From Providencia sp. (GTDB lineage Bacteria > Pseudomonadota > Gammaproteobacteria > Enterobacterales > Enterobacteriaceae), in NCBI RefSeq assembly GCF_003533305.1, contig NZ_DOEH01000010.1, positions 62,001 through 126,000 of the forward strand: 64,000 nt of DNA, read 5' to 3'. This document shows positions 18,513-27,316 of this stretch, piece by piece. How positions within the stretch are numbered: the stretch's first letter is position 1; each line of letters opens with the position of its first letter. The position numbers and the translations under genes were made by a program. Below the pieces are notes generated by a model. That model was not told where the DNA came from. It made no database searches and saw only the letters and a program-made list of their open reading frames with translations.

Positions 18513-19895
18513 ATGCTGTCATTTTTAAAACCAGCTGTGGCAAAAAAACAAGTTCCAGCAGGACAAGTTCCAGCAACTTACAAACGTTACCGCGTTCAAG
18601 CACTTCTCAGCGTATTTCTCGGCTACCTAGCCTATTATATTGTGCGTAATAACTTCACACTTTCGACTCCTTACTTAAAAGAAAATTTAGACTTAAGCAC
18701 AACACAAATTGGCTTATTAACCAGTTGCATGCTTATTGCATATGGCATCAGTAAAGGGATCATGAGTACCCTTGCAGATAAAGCCAGCCCGAAAGCTTTC
18801 ATGGCCTTCGGTTTGATCCTCTGTGCCGTCGTAAACTTCGGTATGGGTTTCAGTAACGCTTTCTGGTTATTTGCCGGATTTGTGGTACTTAATGGTTTAT
18901 TCCAAGGAATGGGTGTTGGCCCTTCATTTATTACTATCGCCAACTGGTTCCCACGCAGAGAACGTGGCCGTATCGGTGCATTTTGGAATATTTCACATAA
19001 TGTTGGCGGTGGTATTGTAGCCCCTATCGTTGGCGCTGCTTTTGCCGTACTTGGGACGGCTCATTGGCAAAGTGCCAGCTACATGGTTCCTGCTGTTATT
19101 GCAATTTTATTCGCCATCATTGTCTTAGTGCTCGGTAAAGGCTCCCCTGTTCAAGAAGGTTTACCCGCTCTTGACCAAATGATGCCTGAAGAAAAAGTGG
19201 TGTTAACCACCGCTCAGCAAGAGCAATCACCCGAGAACATGACCGCATTTCAGATTTTTTGTACTTATGTATTAAAAAATAAAAATGCTTGGTATATCTC
19301 ATTCGTTGACGTTTTCGTCTATATGGTTCGTTTTGGCGTGATTAGCTGGTTACCCATTTATTTGCTAACCGAAAAGAACTTCTCTAAAGATCAAATGAGT
19401 GTGGCATTTTTATTCTTCGAATGGGCCGCTATTCCTTCGACTTTACTTGCGGGTTGGTTAACAGATAAGTTGTTCAAAGGTCGCAGAATGCCATTAGCTA
19501 TTATGTGCATGGTATTGATCTTCTTCTGCTTAATTGGTTACTGGCAGAGCCAGTCTCTTGCGATGGTTACTTTCTTCGCTGCCGTTGTCGGTTGTCTAAT
19601 ATACGTGCCACAATTCCTAGCATCCGTACAAACAATGGAGATCGTTCCGAGCTTTGCTGTCGGTTCAGCCGTTGGCCTACGTGGTTTCTTAAGTTACATC
19701 CTCGGAGCAACACTCGGAACAAGTTTGTTCGGATTTATTGTCGACCGTATGGGGTGGCATGCAGGTTTCTATCTGTTACTAGGTGGTATTGTTTGTTGCA
19801 TTGTCTTCTGCATTTTATCTCACTTCGGGGCATTAGAACTCGAACGTAATCGCCAAGAAAAAATGCCAAGTGAAGCTCAACTTGCCAACGCGTAA
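18513..19895 (+). CDS. pgtP: Phosphoglycerate:phosphate antiporter PgtP
   Basis: This MFS organophosphate:Pi antiporter (GlpT/UhpT family) imports 2- and 3-phosphoglycerate and phosphoenolpyruvate. The 460-aa product is near-identical in pattern to Salmonella PgtP: RYRVQALLSVFLGYLAYYIV, RNNFTLSTPYLKENLDLS, ANWFPRRERGRIGAFWNISHN (the OPA signature), WYISFVDVFVYMVRFG and VPSFAVGSAVGLRGF. I start it at ATG 18513 (MLSFLKPAVAKK) behind AGGTGA; the 34 upstream in-frame codons are not family-like. It is divergent from the regulators PgtCBA, which induce it. A good terminator follows. Confidence 0.95.
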   Translation: MLSFLKPAVAKKQVPAGQVPATYKRYRVQALLSVFLGYLAYYIVRNNFTLSTPYLKENLDLSTTQIGLLTSCMLIAYGISKGIMSTLADKASPKAFMAFGLILCAVVNFGMGFSNAFWLFAGFVVLNGLFQGMGVGPSFITIANWFPRRERGRIGAFWNISHNVGGGIVAPIVGAAFAVLGTAHWQSASYMVPAVIAILFAIIVLVLGKGSPVQEGLPALDQMMPEEKVVLTTAQQEQSPENMTAFQIFCTYVLKNKNAWYISFVDVFVYMVRFGVISWLPIYLLTEKNFSKDQMSVAFLFFEWAAIPSTLLAGWLTDKLFKGRRMPLAIMCMVLIFFCLIGYWQSQSLAMVTFFAAVVGCLIYVPQFLASVQTMEIVPSFAVGSAVGLRGFLSYILGATLGTSLFGFIVDRMGWHAGFYLLLGGIVCCIVFCILSHFGALELERNRQEKMPSEAQLANA

Positions 19896-19931
19896 TGGCA
19901 ATATAAATTAAATCGATAGTTTATAAATAGC

Positions 19932-19968
19932 AAAAAACCCGCCTTCTATTCATTGCGGGTTTTTATTT
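19932..19968. terminator. Bidirectional intrinsic terminator after pgtP
   Basis: AAAAAACCCGC ... GCGGGTTTTTAT: a GC-rich stem flanked by A-run and T-run, between the ends of convergent pgtP (+) and the ABC permease gene (-). It should terminate both transcripts. Confidence 0.85.
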
Positions 19969-19983
19969 TATTTAACAAATAAA

Positions 19984-21645
19984 TTATTCTCGATGATATC
20001 GCTGTTGAACCCATTGGGCACATAGCATTAATGTCAAACTTATCAAAACAGCCAGACAAGCCATCGCCATTCCACTGCCGATCGACCCTTGCTCAAATTG
20101 TCGCCAAACAAAAATAGACACGGTTTGCATTCCAGCAGGCGCTAATAATAACGAAGACACTAATTCACGGGATGCTACTGCGAAAACAAGCATCATCGCT
20201 GCAATTAAACTCGGGAAAACCAATGGAAATAAAATTAATCGTAATGTGGTTATCGCTCCAGCGCCATGAACCCTAGCTGCATCAGCTAAACTACCGCCAA
20301 TTTGGGTCAACGCAGCACTGCAATAACGAACAGGATAAGGCAATAATAAACAACTATAGGCGAGCACTAAAATACCCCATGTGTGATAAGGCGTCACTGG
20401 CCAAAAAGGCTGATTCCATGCCAATATCAAACCCACGGCAATAACAATACCGGGGATAGCAATAGGTAATAAAGAGAGCGCATCAATAATAACAGCGCCA
20501 CGTATTCGCTGTGAAACTACTAACCATGCAGATAAAAAGCCGAGTAACCCCGTTAAGATTGCCGTTGCTGTTGCCAATGAAATACTAGTAAATAATGCGT
20601 CTAACGCTTCCGCTTGAGAATCTATTAGTCCCGAAAAATGCCGCCAAGTTAAGTTATCAAAGGAAAGCCCACCCGACACCGTAGAAGAAAAAGCAGTACC
20701 AAACATGGCTAATAACGGCATTCCCACTGCAAAAAAAGTGACAAAAGCAAACAACCCCATTACAGGCCAACGCCAAACACCAAGGGAACGAGTCACCAAT
20801 ACCGCCGCCTTACCTGTTGTTGTCGCGACATTGCGCCCTGAAACCAATGTGCGTTGTAGCGTATAAGCAAAAATGGCCACGCTTGCCAATAATAGTGACA
20901 AAGAAGCTGCGCCCGGTAAATCAATAGGCCAATCAGCTAGTCGCTGTTCGATATCTGTCGTCAGTACCCGTATGCCATTAGGCGAACCAATTGCCGCAGG
21001 TATACCATATTCTTCAATAGCTAACGTGAAAATCAATAATAATCCAGCCGCCATTGATGGTAATGATAATGGTATTGTGACTTTAAAGAAGGCTTGCCAA
21101 GCCGAAGCGCCATGTACACGTGCTACATCAGCTAGGCGATTACCATTAGCTGCCATGCTGCGAGATACCGCAAAATAAAGCACAGGAAATAAATTTAGCG
21201 CCATAATACACATCATGCCGCCCAATGAAAAAATGGCACTCCCGGGGCTGACACCAAATAATTGTTGTGAATAACCATTCGGTTGCAAGGTTAGCATCCA
21301 TGAAAGTCCTGCAATATAAGGCGGGATCAAAAATGGAATTAAAAATAATAGATCCCAGCCCCGTGCGAATGGAAGATTAAATAAACCTCTTAATGCCCCT
21401 AATGGAATAGCAATAACCCCACTAATCACCGCAACACCAACGCCTAAAAATAAGGTGTTCTGCAATAACAACGGCAGTTCCGATTCATTAAACAAATCAA
21501 TAATAGGTTCAAACGGTCGACTAAATACCCCCTGACTTAACAGGGGGAAAAACGCTTGAAGAACAATAAAGCACAGCGGGATCACCACTAAAATAATTAA
21601 TGCGGTGACCACAACCAAAGGCAAAAAACGAATTTTTCTCATCAA
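19984..21645 (-). CDS. ABC transporter permease, fused two-domain (FbpB/AfuB type)
   Basis: The 553-aa inner-membrane protein carries two permease domains in tandem, about 12 hydrophobic helices. Each half has an EAA-type loop for contact with the ATPase (ADVARVHGASAWQAFFKVTIP and ADAARVHGAGAITTLRLILFP). This is the usual form for iron(III) and hexose- or aminoalkyl-phosphonate importers. It is the last gene of a leftward operon: ATPase, binding protein, permease. The gene lies directly beside pgtP, so an organophosphate substrate is possible, but family membership alone also allows ferric iron. The start ATG at 21645 is preceded 24 bp upstream by the binding-protein stop. Confidence 0.85.
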   Translation of the reverse strand: MMRKIRFLPLVVVTALIILVVIPLCFIVLQAFFPLLSQGVFSRPFEPIIDLFNESELPLLLQNTLFLGVGVAVISGVIAIPLGALRGLFNLPFARGWDLLFLIPFLIPPYIAGLSWMLTLQPNGYSQQLFGVSPGSAIFSLGGMMCIMALNLFPVLYFAVSRSMAANGNRLADVARVHGASAWQAFFKVTIPLSLPSMAAGLLLIFTLAIEEYGIPAAIGSPNGIRVLTTDIEQRLADWPIDLPGAASLSLLLASVAIFAYTLQRTLVSGRNVATTTGKAAVLVTRSLGVWRWPVMGLFAFVTFFAVGMPLLAMFGTAFSSTVSGGLSFDNLTWRHFSGLIDSQAEALDALFTSISLATATAILTGLLGFLSAWLVVSQRIRGAVIIDALSLLPIAIPGIVIAVGLILAWNQPFWPVTPYHTWGILVLAYSCLLLPYPVRYCSAALTQIGGSLADAARVHGAGAITTLRLILFPLVFPSLIAAMMLVFAVASRELVSSLLLAPAGMQTVSIFVWRQFEQGSIGSGMAMACLAVLISLTLMLCAQWVQQRYHRE

Positions 21646-21669
21646 TACATATCTTAATAAAAAAGAAAC

Positions 21670-22701
21670 TTAACGAAACAGTGTGCTAAAGCGGGATAAA
21701 ATATCGCTACGTTCAGCGCTATTTGCAGTAGGTTCCGGTAATAATGTCAGCGCTGAAAAATCAGGTCGTTTACCTGCTATATCGGTTCTCGCTGGCATTA
21801 ACCATGCATTCGCAACAATAGTTTGCCCTTCTGGTGATAATACGTAATCAATAAAGGCTTTGGCGTCATCCGGTTGCTTACTGCTTTTTAAAATCATCAT
21901 TGGACGCGGGGCAATCGCCGTTCCACTAGTTGGAAAAATCACTTCGATAGACTCGCCGTTAGCAATACTGCCATAAGCCACATAATCCACCGCACCGAAT
22001 ACGGCCGCTTTTGCGCCTTGTAGTACGGGTGTCAATGCTTGGGCATTCGGTCCAGAAATCACCATGCCATTGGCTTTTAATTCAGAAAAAAGTGCCCATG
22101 CGGCATCTTGTTTGGCATTTTGTAGCCCTAAGACTAAATCCAGTGAGGCACCGGAAAGCGCAGGATCGGGCATCGTCACTTTATCTTTAAACGCTGGCTG
22201 GGCAAGGTCGCTCCAATCAGTCGGCTTTGGTGTGCCACTTTTGCTATTCCACACAATACCTAATGCTGAGATACCTTGCGCGACATAATAGGGCGTTTTA
22301 AAACGCTCAGGCACCTGAGCTGCATTAGCACTTTCATAAGGCAGTAACCAGCCTTTTTGTTGTAGATCGACAGCAGTATCCCAAGAGGCTGAAATCAGCA
22401 CATCAGCCCGTGGATTAGCTTGTTCCGCTTCTAAACGTGCCATCACCTTACCGGTAGTAGCTTGAAAAATATCGACTTTGGTACCTGTTTGTTTTTCGAA
22501 ACCTGCGGCAAGTTGTTTCGCCATCGCCCCAGGACCTGCGGTATAAACTGTAATTGCTTGAGAAGATACCGAAAACATCGCACAGGAAAGCCCAATACTC
22601 ATCGCTACACCTTTTAGTGAAAAACCAGCCAACGAACTATTTTTGAATATTGAAAATACGTTTTTTTGAGTTAACTTTTGCATCACAGAACCTCTTTTCA
22701 T
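21670..22701 (-). CDS. Periplasmic substrate-binding protein (iron(III)/organophosphate ABC type)
   Basis: The product (343 aa from the ATG at 22701, or 337 aa from an internal ATG preceded by AGAGG) has a signal sequence ending near SVSSQA and then a mature start ITVYTAGPGAMAKQLAAGFEKQTG. Family features include RLEAEQANPRADVLISASWD, GISALGIVWNS and MILKSSKQPDDAKAFIDYVLSPEGQTIVA. These are typical of FbpA/AfuA/PhnS-like binding proteins. The upstream start overlaps the ATPase stop by 4 bp (ATGA). The expected iron-ligating Tyr pair is not obvious to me, which keeps a phosphate-ester or phosphonate ligand open. It delivers ligand to the permease encoded 24 bp downstream. Confidence 0.85.
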   Translation of the reverse strand: MKRGSVMQKLTQKNVFSIFKNSSLAGFSLKGVAMSIGLSCAMFSVSSQAITVYTAGPGAMAKQLAAGFEKQTGTKVDIFQATTGKVMARLEAEQANPRADVLISASWDTAVDLQQKGWLLPYESANAAQVPERFKTPYYVAQGISALGIVWNSKSGTPKPTDWSDLAQPAFKDKVTMPDPALSGASLDLVLGLQNAKQDAAWALFSELKANGMVISGPNAQALTPVLQGAKAAVFGAVDYVAYGSIANGESIEVIFPTSGTAIAPRPMMILKSSKQPDDAKAFIDYVLSPEGQTIVANAWLMPARTDIAGKRPDFSALTLLPEPTANSAERSDILSRFSTLFR

Positions 22702-23435
22702 AATGTTGTCAGGCTTTCAATTGTTCCATTTTGCATATGCGCAATTTGGTGAGCCAGTGTGGTTGCTTCTTTTGGATCATGGGTGACATAAATCGCGGTA
22801 ATTTCTAATGTTCTCAATAGCTGAGCCATTTCTTCACACAGTGATTGGCGTAATGCGATATCGAGATTGGAAAGCGGTTCGTCAAACAACAAAATTTCAG
22901 GCTCTGCAATAATGGCACGGGCTAAAGCAACCCGTTGTTGCTGACCACCAGACAGATCTGCGGGTTTTCGTTTTGCAAAATCAATTAACCCTACCCGCTC
23001 TAACGCGACATCTACACGTTCCTGTACCGCATGACGCGCAACACCTCGCATCCGCAAAGGAAAGGCAACATTTTGGAAAACGGTCATATGAGGCCACAGT
23101 GCATAATCTTGGAATACCATACCCAGATTACGTTGTTCAGGGGGCGTCAGATGGTGAGCATTGGCGACAAGCCTATCTGCGAAATAAATTGCACCATCAG
23201 TCGGTTGTAATAAACCCGCCAGCAATTTGAGTAATGTACTTTTACCGCAACCCGATGGTCCCAATAACGCTAAAACGGTACCTTTAGTCACCGTTAAATC
23301 GATACCTTTGAGCACATATTGATTGGCGAAAGCTTGAGATAGATTTTGAATTGAAATCATAGAGGTATTGCCCGTTAACGTTGCATTAGGCAAAACATCA
23401 CGACTCTCATTCGATGAAAAGAGAGTAGATCGCAT
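22698..23435 (-). CDS. ABC transporter ATP-binding protein (iron/organophosphate type)
   Basis: This 245-aa ATPase energises the adjacent importer. Walker A is GPSGCGKSTLLKLLAG, the Q-loop GMVFQDYALWPHMTV, the ABC signature LSGGQQQRVALARAI, Walker B ILLFDEPLSNLD, and the switch His is in YVTHDPKEA. The conserved core begins at MISIQNLSQAF (internal ATG at 23360); the longer start at 23435 has AGAGGAT 12 bases upstream and adds 25 residues without family similarity, so the true start is open. It is the first gene of the leftward three-gene operon. At about 220-245 aa it is shorter than FbpC/AfuC-type ATPases, with no C-terminal regulatory domain. Confidence 0.88.
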   Translation of the reverse strand: MRSTLFSSNESRDVLPNATLTGNTSMISIQNLSQAFANQYVLKGIDLTVTKGTVLALLGPSGCGKSTLLKLLAGLLQPTDGAIYFADRLVANAHHLTPPEQRNLGMVFQDYALWPHMTVFQNVAFPLRMRGVARHAVQERVDVALERVGLIDFAKRKPADLSGGQQQRVALARAIIAEPEILLFDEPLSNLDIALRQSLCEEMAQLLRTLEITAIYVTHDPKEATTLAHQIAHMQNGTIESLTTL

Positions 23436-23749
23436 AATAAATTGTATCCTCTTTGGGATTTAATCGTTATAGACGATGCTACGAAAGAAATACGTCAACT
23501 TGATGACAGTTTTATGATTGAAAGATGACAGGCTAGTGTAAGTTGACTCGCGAGTGAGTCGATGACGCCATATAAATTCCCCCCTCAGCTTTGCCACATT
23601 GAATGAATGTCTAATTCACTGATAATAAAATGAAAATAAAACTCACCTCTCGCATTTACTGAGATTATTCCCTACGAATAATGTTAGATTTTTTTGTTCT
23701 AACTCATTTAAATCATTTATTTGACATTCCTCACATTTCATATTAATTT
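23436..23749. promoter_or_regulatory. Divergent intergenic region between the two ABC operons
   Basis: This holds no gene that I can support. A 10-bp perfect palindrome ACTCGCGAGT sits at 23546-23555, inside a longer GACTC ... GAGTC arrangement, and may be an operator of the leftward operon. The right part is AT-rich and should hold the metN-like promoter. Confidence 0.4.
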
Positions 23750-23773
23750 GGAAGTATAGACGTCTAAACATCC
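23750..23773 (+). promoter_or_regulatory. Predicted MetJ operator (tandem met boxes)
   Basis: A perfect 8-bp met box AGACGTCT at 23758-23765 is flanked on both sides by 8-bp units that match at 5 of 8 positions (GGAAGTAT and AAACATCC). MetJ binds tandem 8-bp boxes. The site lies 48-71 bp upstream of the metN-like start and supports methionine-dependent repression of the importer. Confidence 0.75.
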
Positions 23774-23820
23774 ATTTTGTTTTAATGATGTTTCTAGTTC
23801 ATCAAAGGTATAAGAAGATT

Positions 23821-24819
23821 GTGATAACACTAAAAAATGTCAGCAAAATATATAGCCAGAGCAAAAAGCAAACTATTGCTGTTGATAATATTAATCTCAA
23901 TATTGCAGCAGGTGATATTTTTGGCATTATTGGCTATAGCGGCGCAGGAAAAAGTAGCCTAATACGCTTATTAAATCGCTTAGAAGAAACAACTGATGGT
24001 GAAATTATTGTTGGTCAGCATAATATTACACTCAGCGATGAAACATCGATTCTAAAAATTCGTCACTCTATTGGCATGATATTTCAGCACTTTAATTTAT
24101 TATGGTCACGAACCGTCAGAGAAAATATTGAATTCCCATTACAAATTTCAGGGTTCAATAAAAAGAAACGCAAAGCACGGGTCGAAGAGTTGATGGACTT
24201 AGTGGGTTTAACGGAAAAAGCCGATGAATATCCATCCAGACTCAGCGGCGGCCAAAAACAACGCGTCGGTATTGCGAGAGCATTGGCAAATAATCCAAGT
24301 GTATTACTGTGCGATGAAGCAACATCCGCATTAGATCCAAAAACAACACAAAACATTCTTGCGTTATTGGCACGTATTAATCGTGAACTCAATATAACGA
24401 TTGTTCTGATTACACATGAAATGCAAGTCGTTCGAAGCATTTGCAATAAAGTTGCCGTAATAGATAAAGGCAAAATTGTGGAGGAAGGATTAGTCACTTC
24501 TGTATTTCATAATCCACAACATACGATTACACGCCAATTTCTTTCACAAAGTGAAATAGCGACAGATACTCAGGATGATTTGCAAATTAATTTAAAGCAA
24601 GGCGCTATTATCAGAATCGTATTAGATGACGATAAAAACAGTGATTATTTGCTTTATGACTTAATTTCAAAATTTAATGAACCTATTAAATTAATTAAAG
24701 GTGTCTTTAACAAAGGCAGTGGATTTTTATACTTACAATTCAAACTGGATACAGAAATATTATTTGATGCCGTTAAGTATCTTCAAGATGAAAAAAATGT
24801 AGTGGTTGAGGTAATTTAA
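23821..24819 (+). CDS. metN: Methionine-type ABC importer ATP-binding protein (MetN-like)
   Basis: The ATPase energises a methionine-uptake-family (MUT) importer with the following two genes. The 332-aa product has Walker A GYSGAGKSSLIRLLNRLE, the MetN-typical RHSIGMIFQHFNLLWSRTV Q-loop region, signature RLSGGQKQRVGIARALA, Walker B VLLCDEATSALDP, switch ITHEM and a C-terminal ACT-like regulatory domain (about residues 245-332) where MetN senses methionine. I take the GTG at 23821 because it aligns with MetN (ITLKNVSKIY); an ATG at 23785 is possible. A MetJ operator lies upstream. It is more diverged from E. coli MetN than a direct orthologue should be, so it may be a second paralogue. Confidence 0.85.
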   Translation: MITLKNVSKIYSQSKKQTIAVDNINLNIAAGDIFGIIGYSGAGKSSLIRLLNRLEETTDGEIIVGQHNITLSDETSILKIRHSIGMIFQHFNLLWSRTVRENIEFPLQISGFNKKKRKARVEELMDLVGLTEKADEYPSRLSGGQKQRVGIARALANNPSVLLCDEATSALDPKTTQNILALLARINRELNITIVLITHEMQVVRSICNKVAVIDKGKIVEEGLVTSVFHNPQHTITRQFLSQSEIATDTQDDLQINLKQGAIIRIVLDDDKNSDYLLYDLISKFNEPIKLIKGVFNKGSGFLYLQFKLDTEILFDAVKYLQDEKNVVVEVI

Positions 24820-24820
24820 A

Positions 24821-25507
24821 ATGGACGAAATACAGCATTGGATTAGCACCTATTTACCTAATTTAAAAATCAATGTACTTGGCGTAGAAACAGTCAATAC
24901 ATTATATATGACCATAATGTCAGGAGCGCTATCATGTATTTTGGGTATTCTTATTGGTATTTTTCTATTTTTAACAGCCAAAGACGGTGAAAAAGAAAAT
25001 ATTCCCGTTTATCGCATTTTATCATTTGTGGTAAATATCTTTCGGGCCGTTCCCTTTATTATTTTAATTATTTTATTATTTCCATTTACTAAGTGGTTAA
25101 TTGGCACCATTCTCGGTGTCAATGCTGCTTTACCCGCATTGGTGATCTCAGCAAGCGCATTCTATGCCAGGTTAGTTGAAATCGCATTACGAGAAGTTGA
25201 TAAAGGCGTGATAGAAGCCAGCCAATCGATGGGCTCAAAACTACACACTTTAATCTTTAATGTCCTGATACCTGAATCATCACCCGCATTAATATCCGGC
25301 TTAACTGTAACCTTAATTTCATTAGTCGGGGGGACTGCGATTGCAGGGGCAATAGGTGCAGGTGGTTTAGGCAACTTAGCTTATTTAGAAGGCTTTCAGC
25401 GTAGTCATATGGATGTGGTTTGGGCGGCAACTTTAGTTATCCTAGCTATTGTCCTTTGTATTCAAGTGATAGGAGACACCTTAGTCCGGTGCATTGATAA
25501 ACGTTAA
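24821..25507 (+). CDS. metI: Methionine-type ABC importer permease (MetI-like)
   Basis: The 228-aa inner-membrane protein has five or six hydrophobic helices and the MetI signature region (NIFRAVPFIILIILLFPFTKWLIG; ASAFYARLVEIALREVDKGVIEASQSMGS; GGTAIAGAIGAGGLGNLAYLEGF). The EAA-type loop EVDKGVIEASQSMGSK contacts the ATPase. The start ATG lies 1 bp after the metN-like stop codon, so translation is coupled. It forms the channel for the substrate brought by the lipoprotein encoded next. Confidence 0.88.
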   Translation: MDEIQHWISTYLPNLKINVLGVETVNTLYMTIMSGALSCILGILIGIFLFLTAKDGEKENIPVYRILSFVVNIFRAVPFIILIILLFPFTKWLIGTILGVNAALPALVISASAFYARLVEIALREVDKGVIEASQSMGSKLHTLIFNVLIPESSPALISGLTVTLISLVGGTAIAGAIGAGGLGNLAYLEGFQRSHMDVVWAATLVILAIVLCIQVIGDTLVRCIDKR

Positions 25508-25580
25508 TCAGGTTAAGTGGTAAGTAAAATCAATAATTAATTTTTAATTCGAATAAAATGGCAATATAGGAAATAATAAA

Positions 25581-26408
25581 ATGAAAAATTTAGCGATATT
25601 TAAGCGCCTAGGGGCACTGCTTTTTATCAGTTTAGCGCTAACAGCATGCCAGCCCGATCAAAAAGAAAAAAGTAATAAACTTATTATTGGCGCATCTTCA
25701 ACGCCTCATGCAGAAATATTAGAATTCATTAAACCTCAATTAGAAAAAGAGGGAATAATATTAGACGTGCGTGTTTTTAATGATTACATCATTCCAAACC
25801 AAGCCTTAGCTGAAAAAGAATTAGATGCTAATTTTTTTCAACATGTTCCTTATTTAAATAAAACTTTGGCAGACCATCCAGACTGGAAATTAGTTTCTGC
25901 GGGCGCAGTACATATGCATCCCTATCGTTTTTTCTCACAAAAATATAAAAGCCTACAAGATTTACCGAAGGGTGCAAAAGTCATGAGCAGTAATAATATT
26001 GCTCAACATGGCCATATATTAAAGCTGTATCAAGATGAAGGTTTAATAAAAATTCGTAGTGGTATAGATCCTGATGATGCGACTATTGACGATATTGTCG
26101 AAAACCCGCGTAATTTGCAGTTCTTATTTACCTACGATGCCCCATTGATGCCTCAAATTTATAAAAATGGCGAAGCTGACGTTGCCTCTATTGATGGACA
26201 CTTTGCTCTCAATGCAGGTCTTGATCTAAGCAAAGATGTTATTTACACCGAGCCAGCAGCAAACAGCAAATTTGCTAACGTTGTGGTGGTTCGTGAAGAC
26301 AATAAAGATGATCCTCGTATTGCTAAATTAATGGCTGCATTAAAAACAGCAGAAACCAAAAAGTATATTTTAGATAATTTTAAAGGCGAAGCGGTTCCCG
26401 TACCTTAA
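25581..26408 (+). CDS. metQ: Methionine-type substrate-binding lipoprotein (MetQ/NlpA family)
   Basis: The 275-aa product begins with a lipoprotein signal peptide ending in LALTAC (lipobox, lipidated Cys22), so it is anchored in the membrane facing the periplasm. The mature part is NlpA/MetQ-like (LIIGASSTPHAEILEFIKPQLE; FNDYIIPNQALAEKELDANFFQHVPYL; FTYDAPLMPQIY; FANVVVVREDNKDDPRI). It binds substrate for the MetNI-like transporter encoded upstream, 73 bp away. The MetJ operator supports methionine as ligand; dipeptide or other amino acid binding is possible in this family. A strong terminator follows. Confidence 0.88.
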   Translation: MKNLAIFKRLGALLFISLALTACQPDQKEKSNKLIIGASSTPHAEILEFIKPQLEKEGIILDVRVFNDYIIPNQALAEKELDANFFQHVPYLNKTLADHPDWKLVSAGAVHMHPYRFFSQKYKSLQDLPKGAKVMSSNNIAQHGHILKLYQDEGLIKIRSGIDPDDATIDDIVENPRNLQFLFTYDAPLMPQIYKNGEADVASIDGHFALNAGLDLSKDVIYTEPAANSKFANVVVVREDNKDDPRIAKLMAALKTAETKKYILDNFKGEAVPVP

Positions 26409-26420
26409 TTAAAGAAATAC

Positions 26421-26456
26421 AAACAAGGGAGGCGATCGCAGCCTTCCTTGTTTTTA
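26421..26456 (+). terminator. Intrinsic terminator after the metNIQ-like operon
   Basis: AACAAGG-G-AGGC ... GCCT-T-CCTTGTT forms a 12-position stem with one mismatch, around GATCGCA, followed by TTTTTAATC. It ends the transporter operon and may also serve the convergent SDR gene. Confidence 0.88.
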
Positions 26457-26472
26457 ATCTAAAAATAAATCG

Positions 26473-27207
26473 TTAAGCCTGCTGCCTTGTTGCCGCCAAT
26501 ACGATTTCACGAATACAAACATTCTGTGGTTGCAAATAAGCAAAACGAATAGTATTAGCAATATCTTCAGCCGAAAGTACAGTACCGCCCATATCCTGTT
26601 TCCACGCTTGATATCCTGTTTTTATATTTTCATCCGTTGTATGACTCAACAATTCCGTTTCCACGGCGCCTGGTGCAATAGTGATAACACGAACACCATG
26701 TGGCGACAGCTCTTCACGTAAATTCTCAGAAATACCATGCACCGCAAATTTGGTGCCGACATACACCACATGGTTCGGGAATGTCTTACGACCCGCCACA
26801 GAACTAATATTAATAATAGTACCCTGCTTACGCGAGATCATGCCCTCAGTCACCGCATGAACACCATTTAAAACACCTTTGATATTCACATTCAACATTT
26901 GGTCCCATTCTTCTGGACTTTGGGTTTCAATATTGCCCAACAGCATAACACCCGCATTATTAATTAATGCATCAACGGGGCCAAAACGCTCTTCCGCTTC
27001 TTTAACCGCCGAAATAAAAGCAGTACGATCAGTCACATCGACCGATTTACACAGTGTATTTGGTAAATTTAACGCAATCATAGGTTCAGTGCGACGCGCT
27101 AACAATAATAATGAATAGCCTTCACTTGAAAGAAGTTTGGCTGTTGCGAGACCGATACCTGAACTCGCCCCCGTGATAACAACTAGCGGTTTATTTGAAT
27201 TTGGCAT
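26473..27207 (-). CDS. Short-chain dehydrogenase/reductase, YdfG/clavaldehyde-reductase-like
   Basis: The 244-aa NAD(P)-dependent oxidoreductase has the cofactor motif VVITGASSGIGLATAK, NNAG, catalytic Ser (IINISSVAG) and YxxxK (YVGTK). The motif TIAPGAVETEL is common in this subfamily. The start ATG at 27207 is supported by GGAGAG 7 bases upstream; further upstream in-frame codons are not family-like. It is divergent from a LysR regulator 109 bp away, the standard arrangement for a regulator and its target. Substrate is unknown. Confidence 0.85.
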   Translation of the reverse strand: MPNSNKPLVVITGASSGIGLATAKLLSSEGYSLLLLARRTEPMIALNLPNTLCKSVDVTDRTAFISAVKEAEERFGPVDALINNAGVMLLGNIETQSPEEWDQMLNVNIKGVLNGVHAVTEGMISRKQGTIINISSVAGRKTFPNHVVYVGTKFAVHGISENLREELSPHGVRVITIAPGAVETELLSHTTDENIKTGYQAWKQDMGGTVLSAEDIANTIRFAYLQPQNVCIREIVLAATRQQA

Positions 27208-27229
27208 TTTGCTCTCCACATAATTAAAA

Positions 27230-27239
27230 TTGATATCAA
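27230..27239. promoter_or_regulatory. Possible LysR operator between SDR and LysR genes
   Basis: TTGATATCAA is a 10-bp perfect palindrome 23 bp upstream of the SDR start in the 109-bp divergent gap. LysR regulators often bind palindromes there. The match is seen; binding is inferred. Confidence 0.4.
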
Positions 27240-27316
27240 AATCGATGGATGGACTATATTTCATCCCGACACTGCATTAAAATGGTTTATTTCTCTCACA
27301 GGCATAAAAAAAATCT

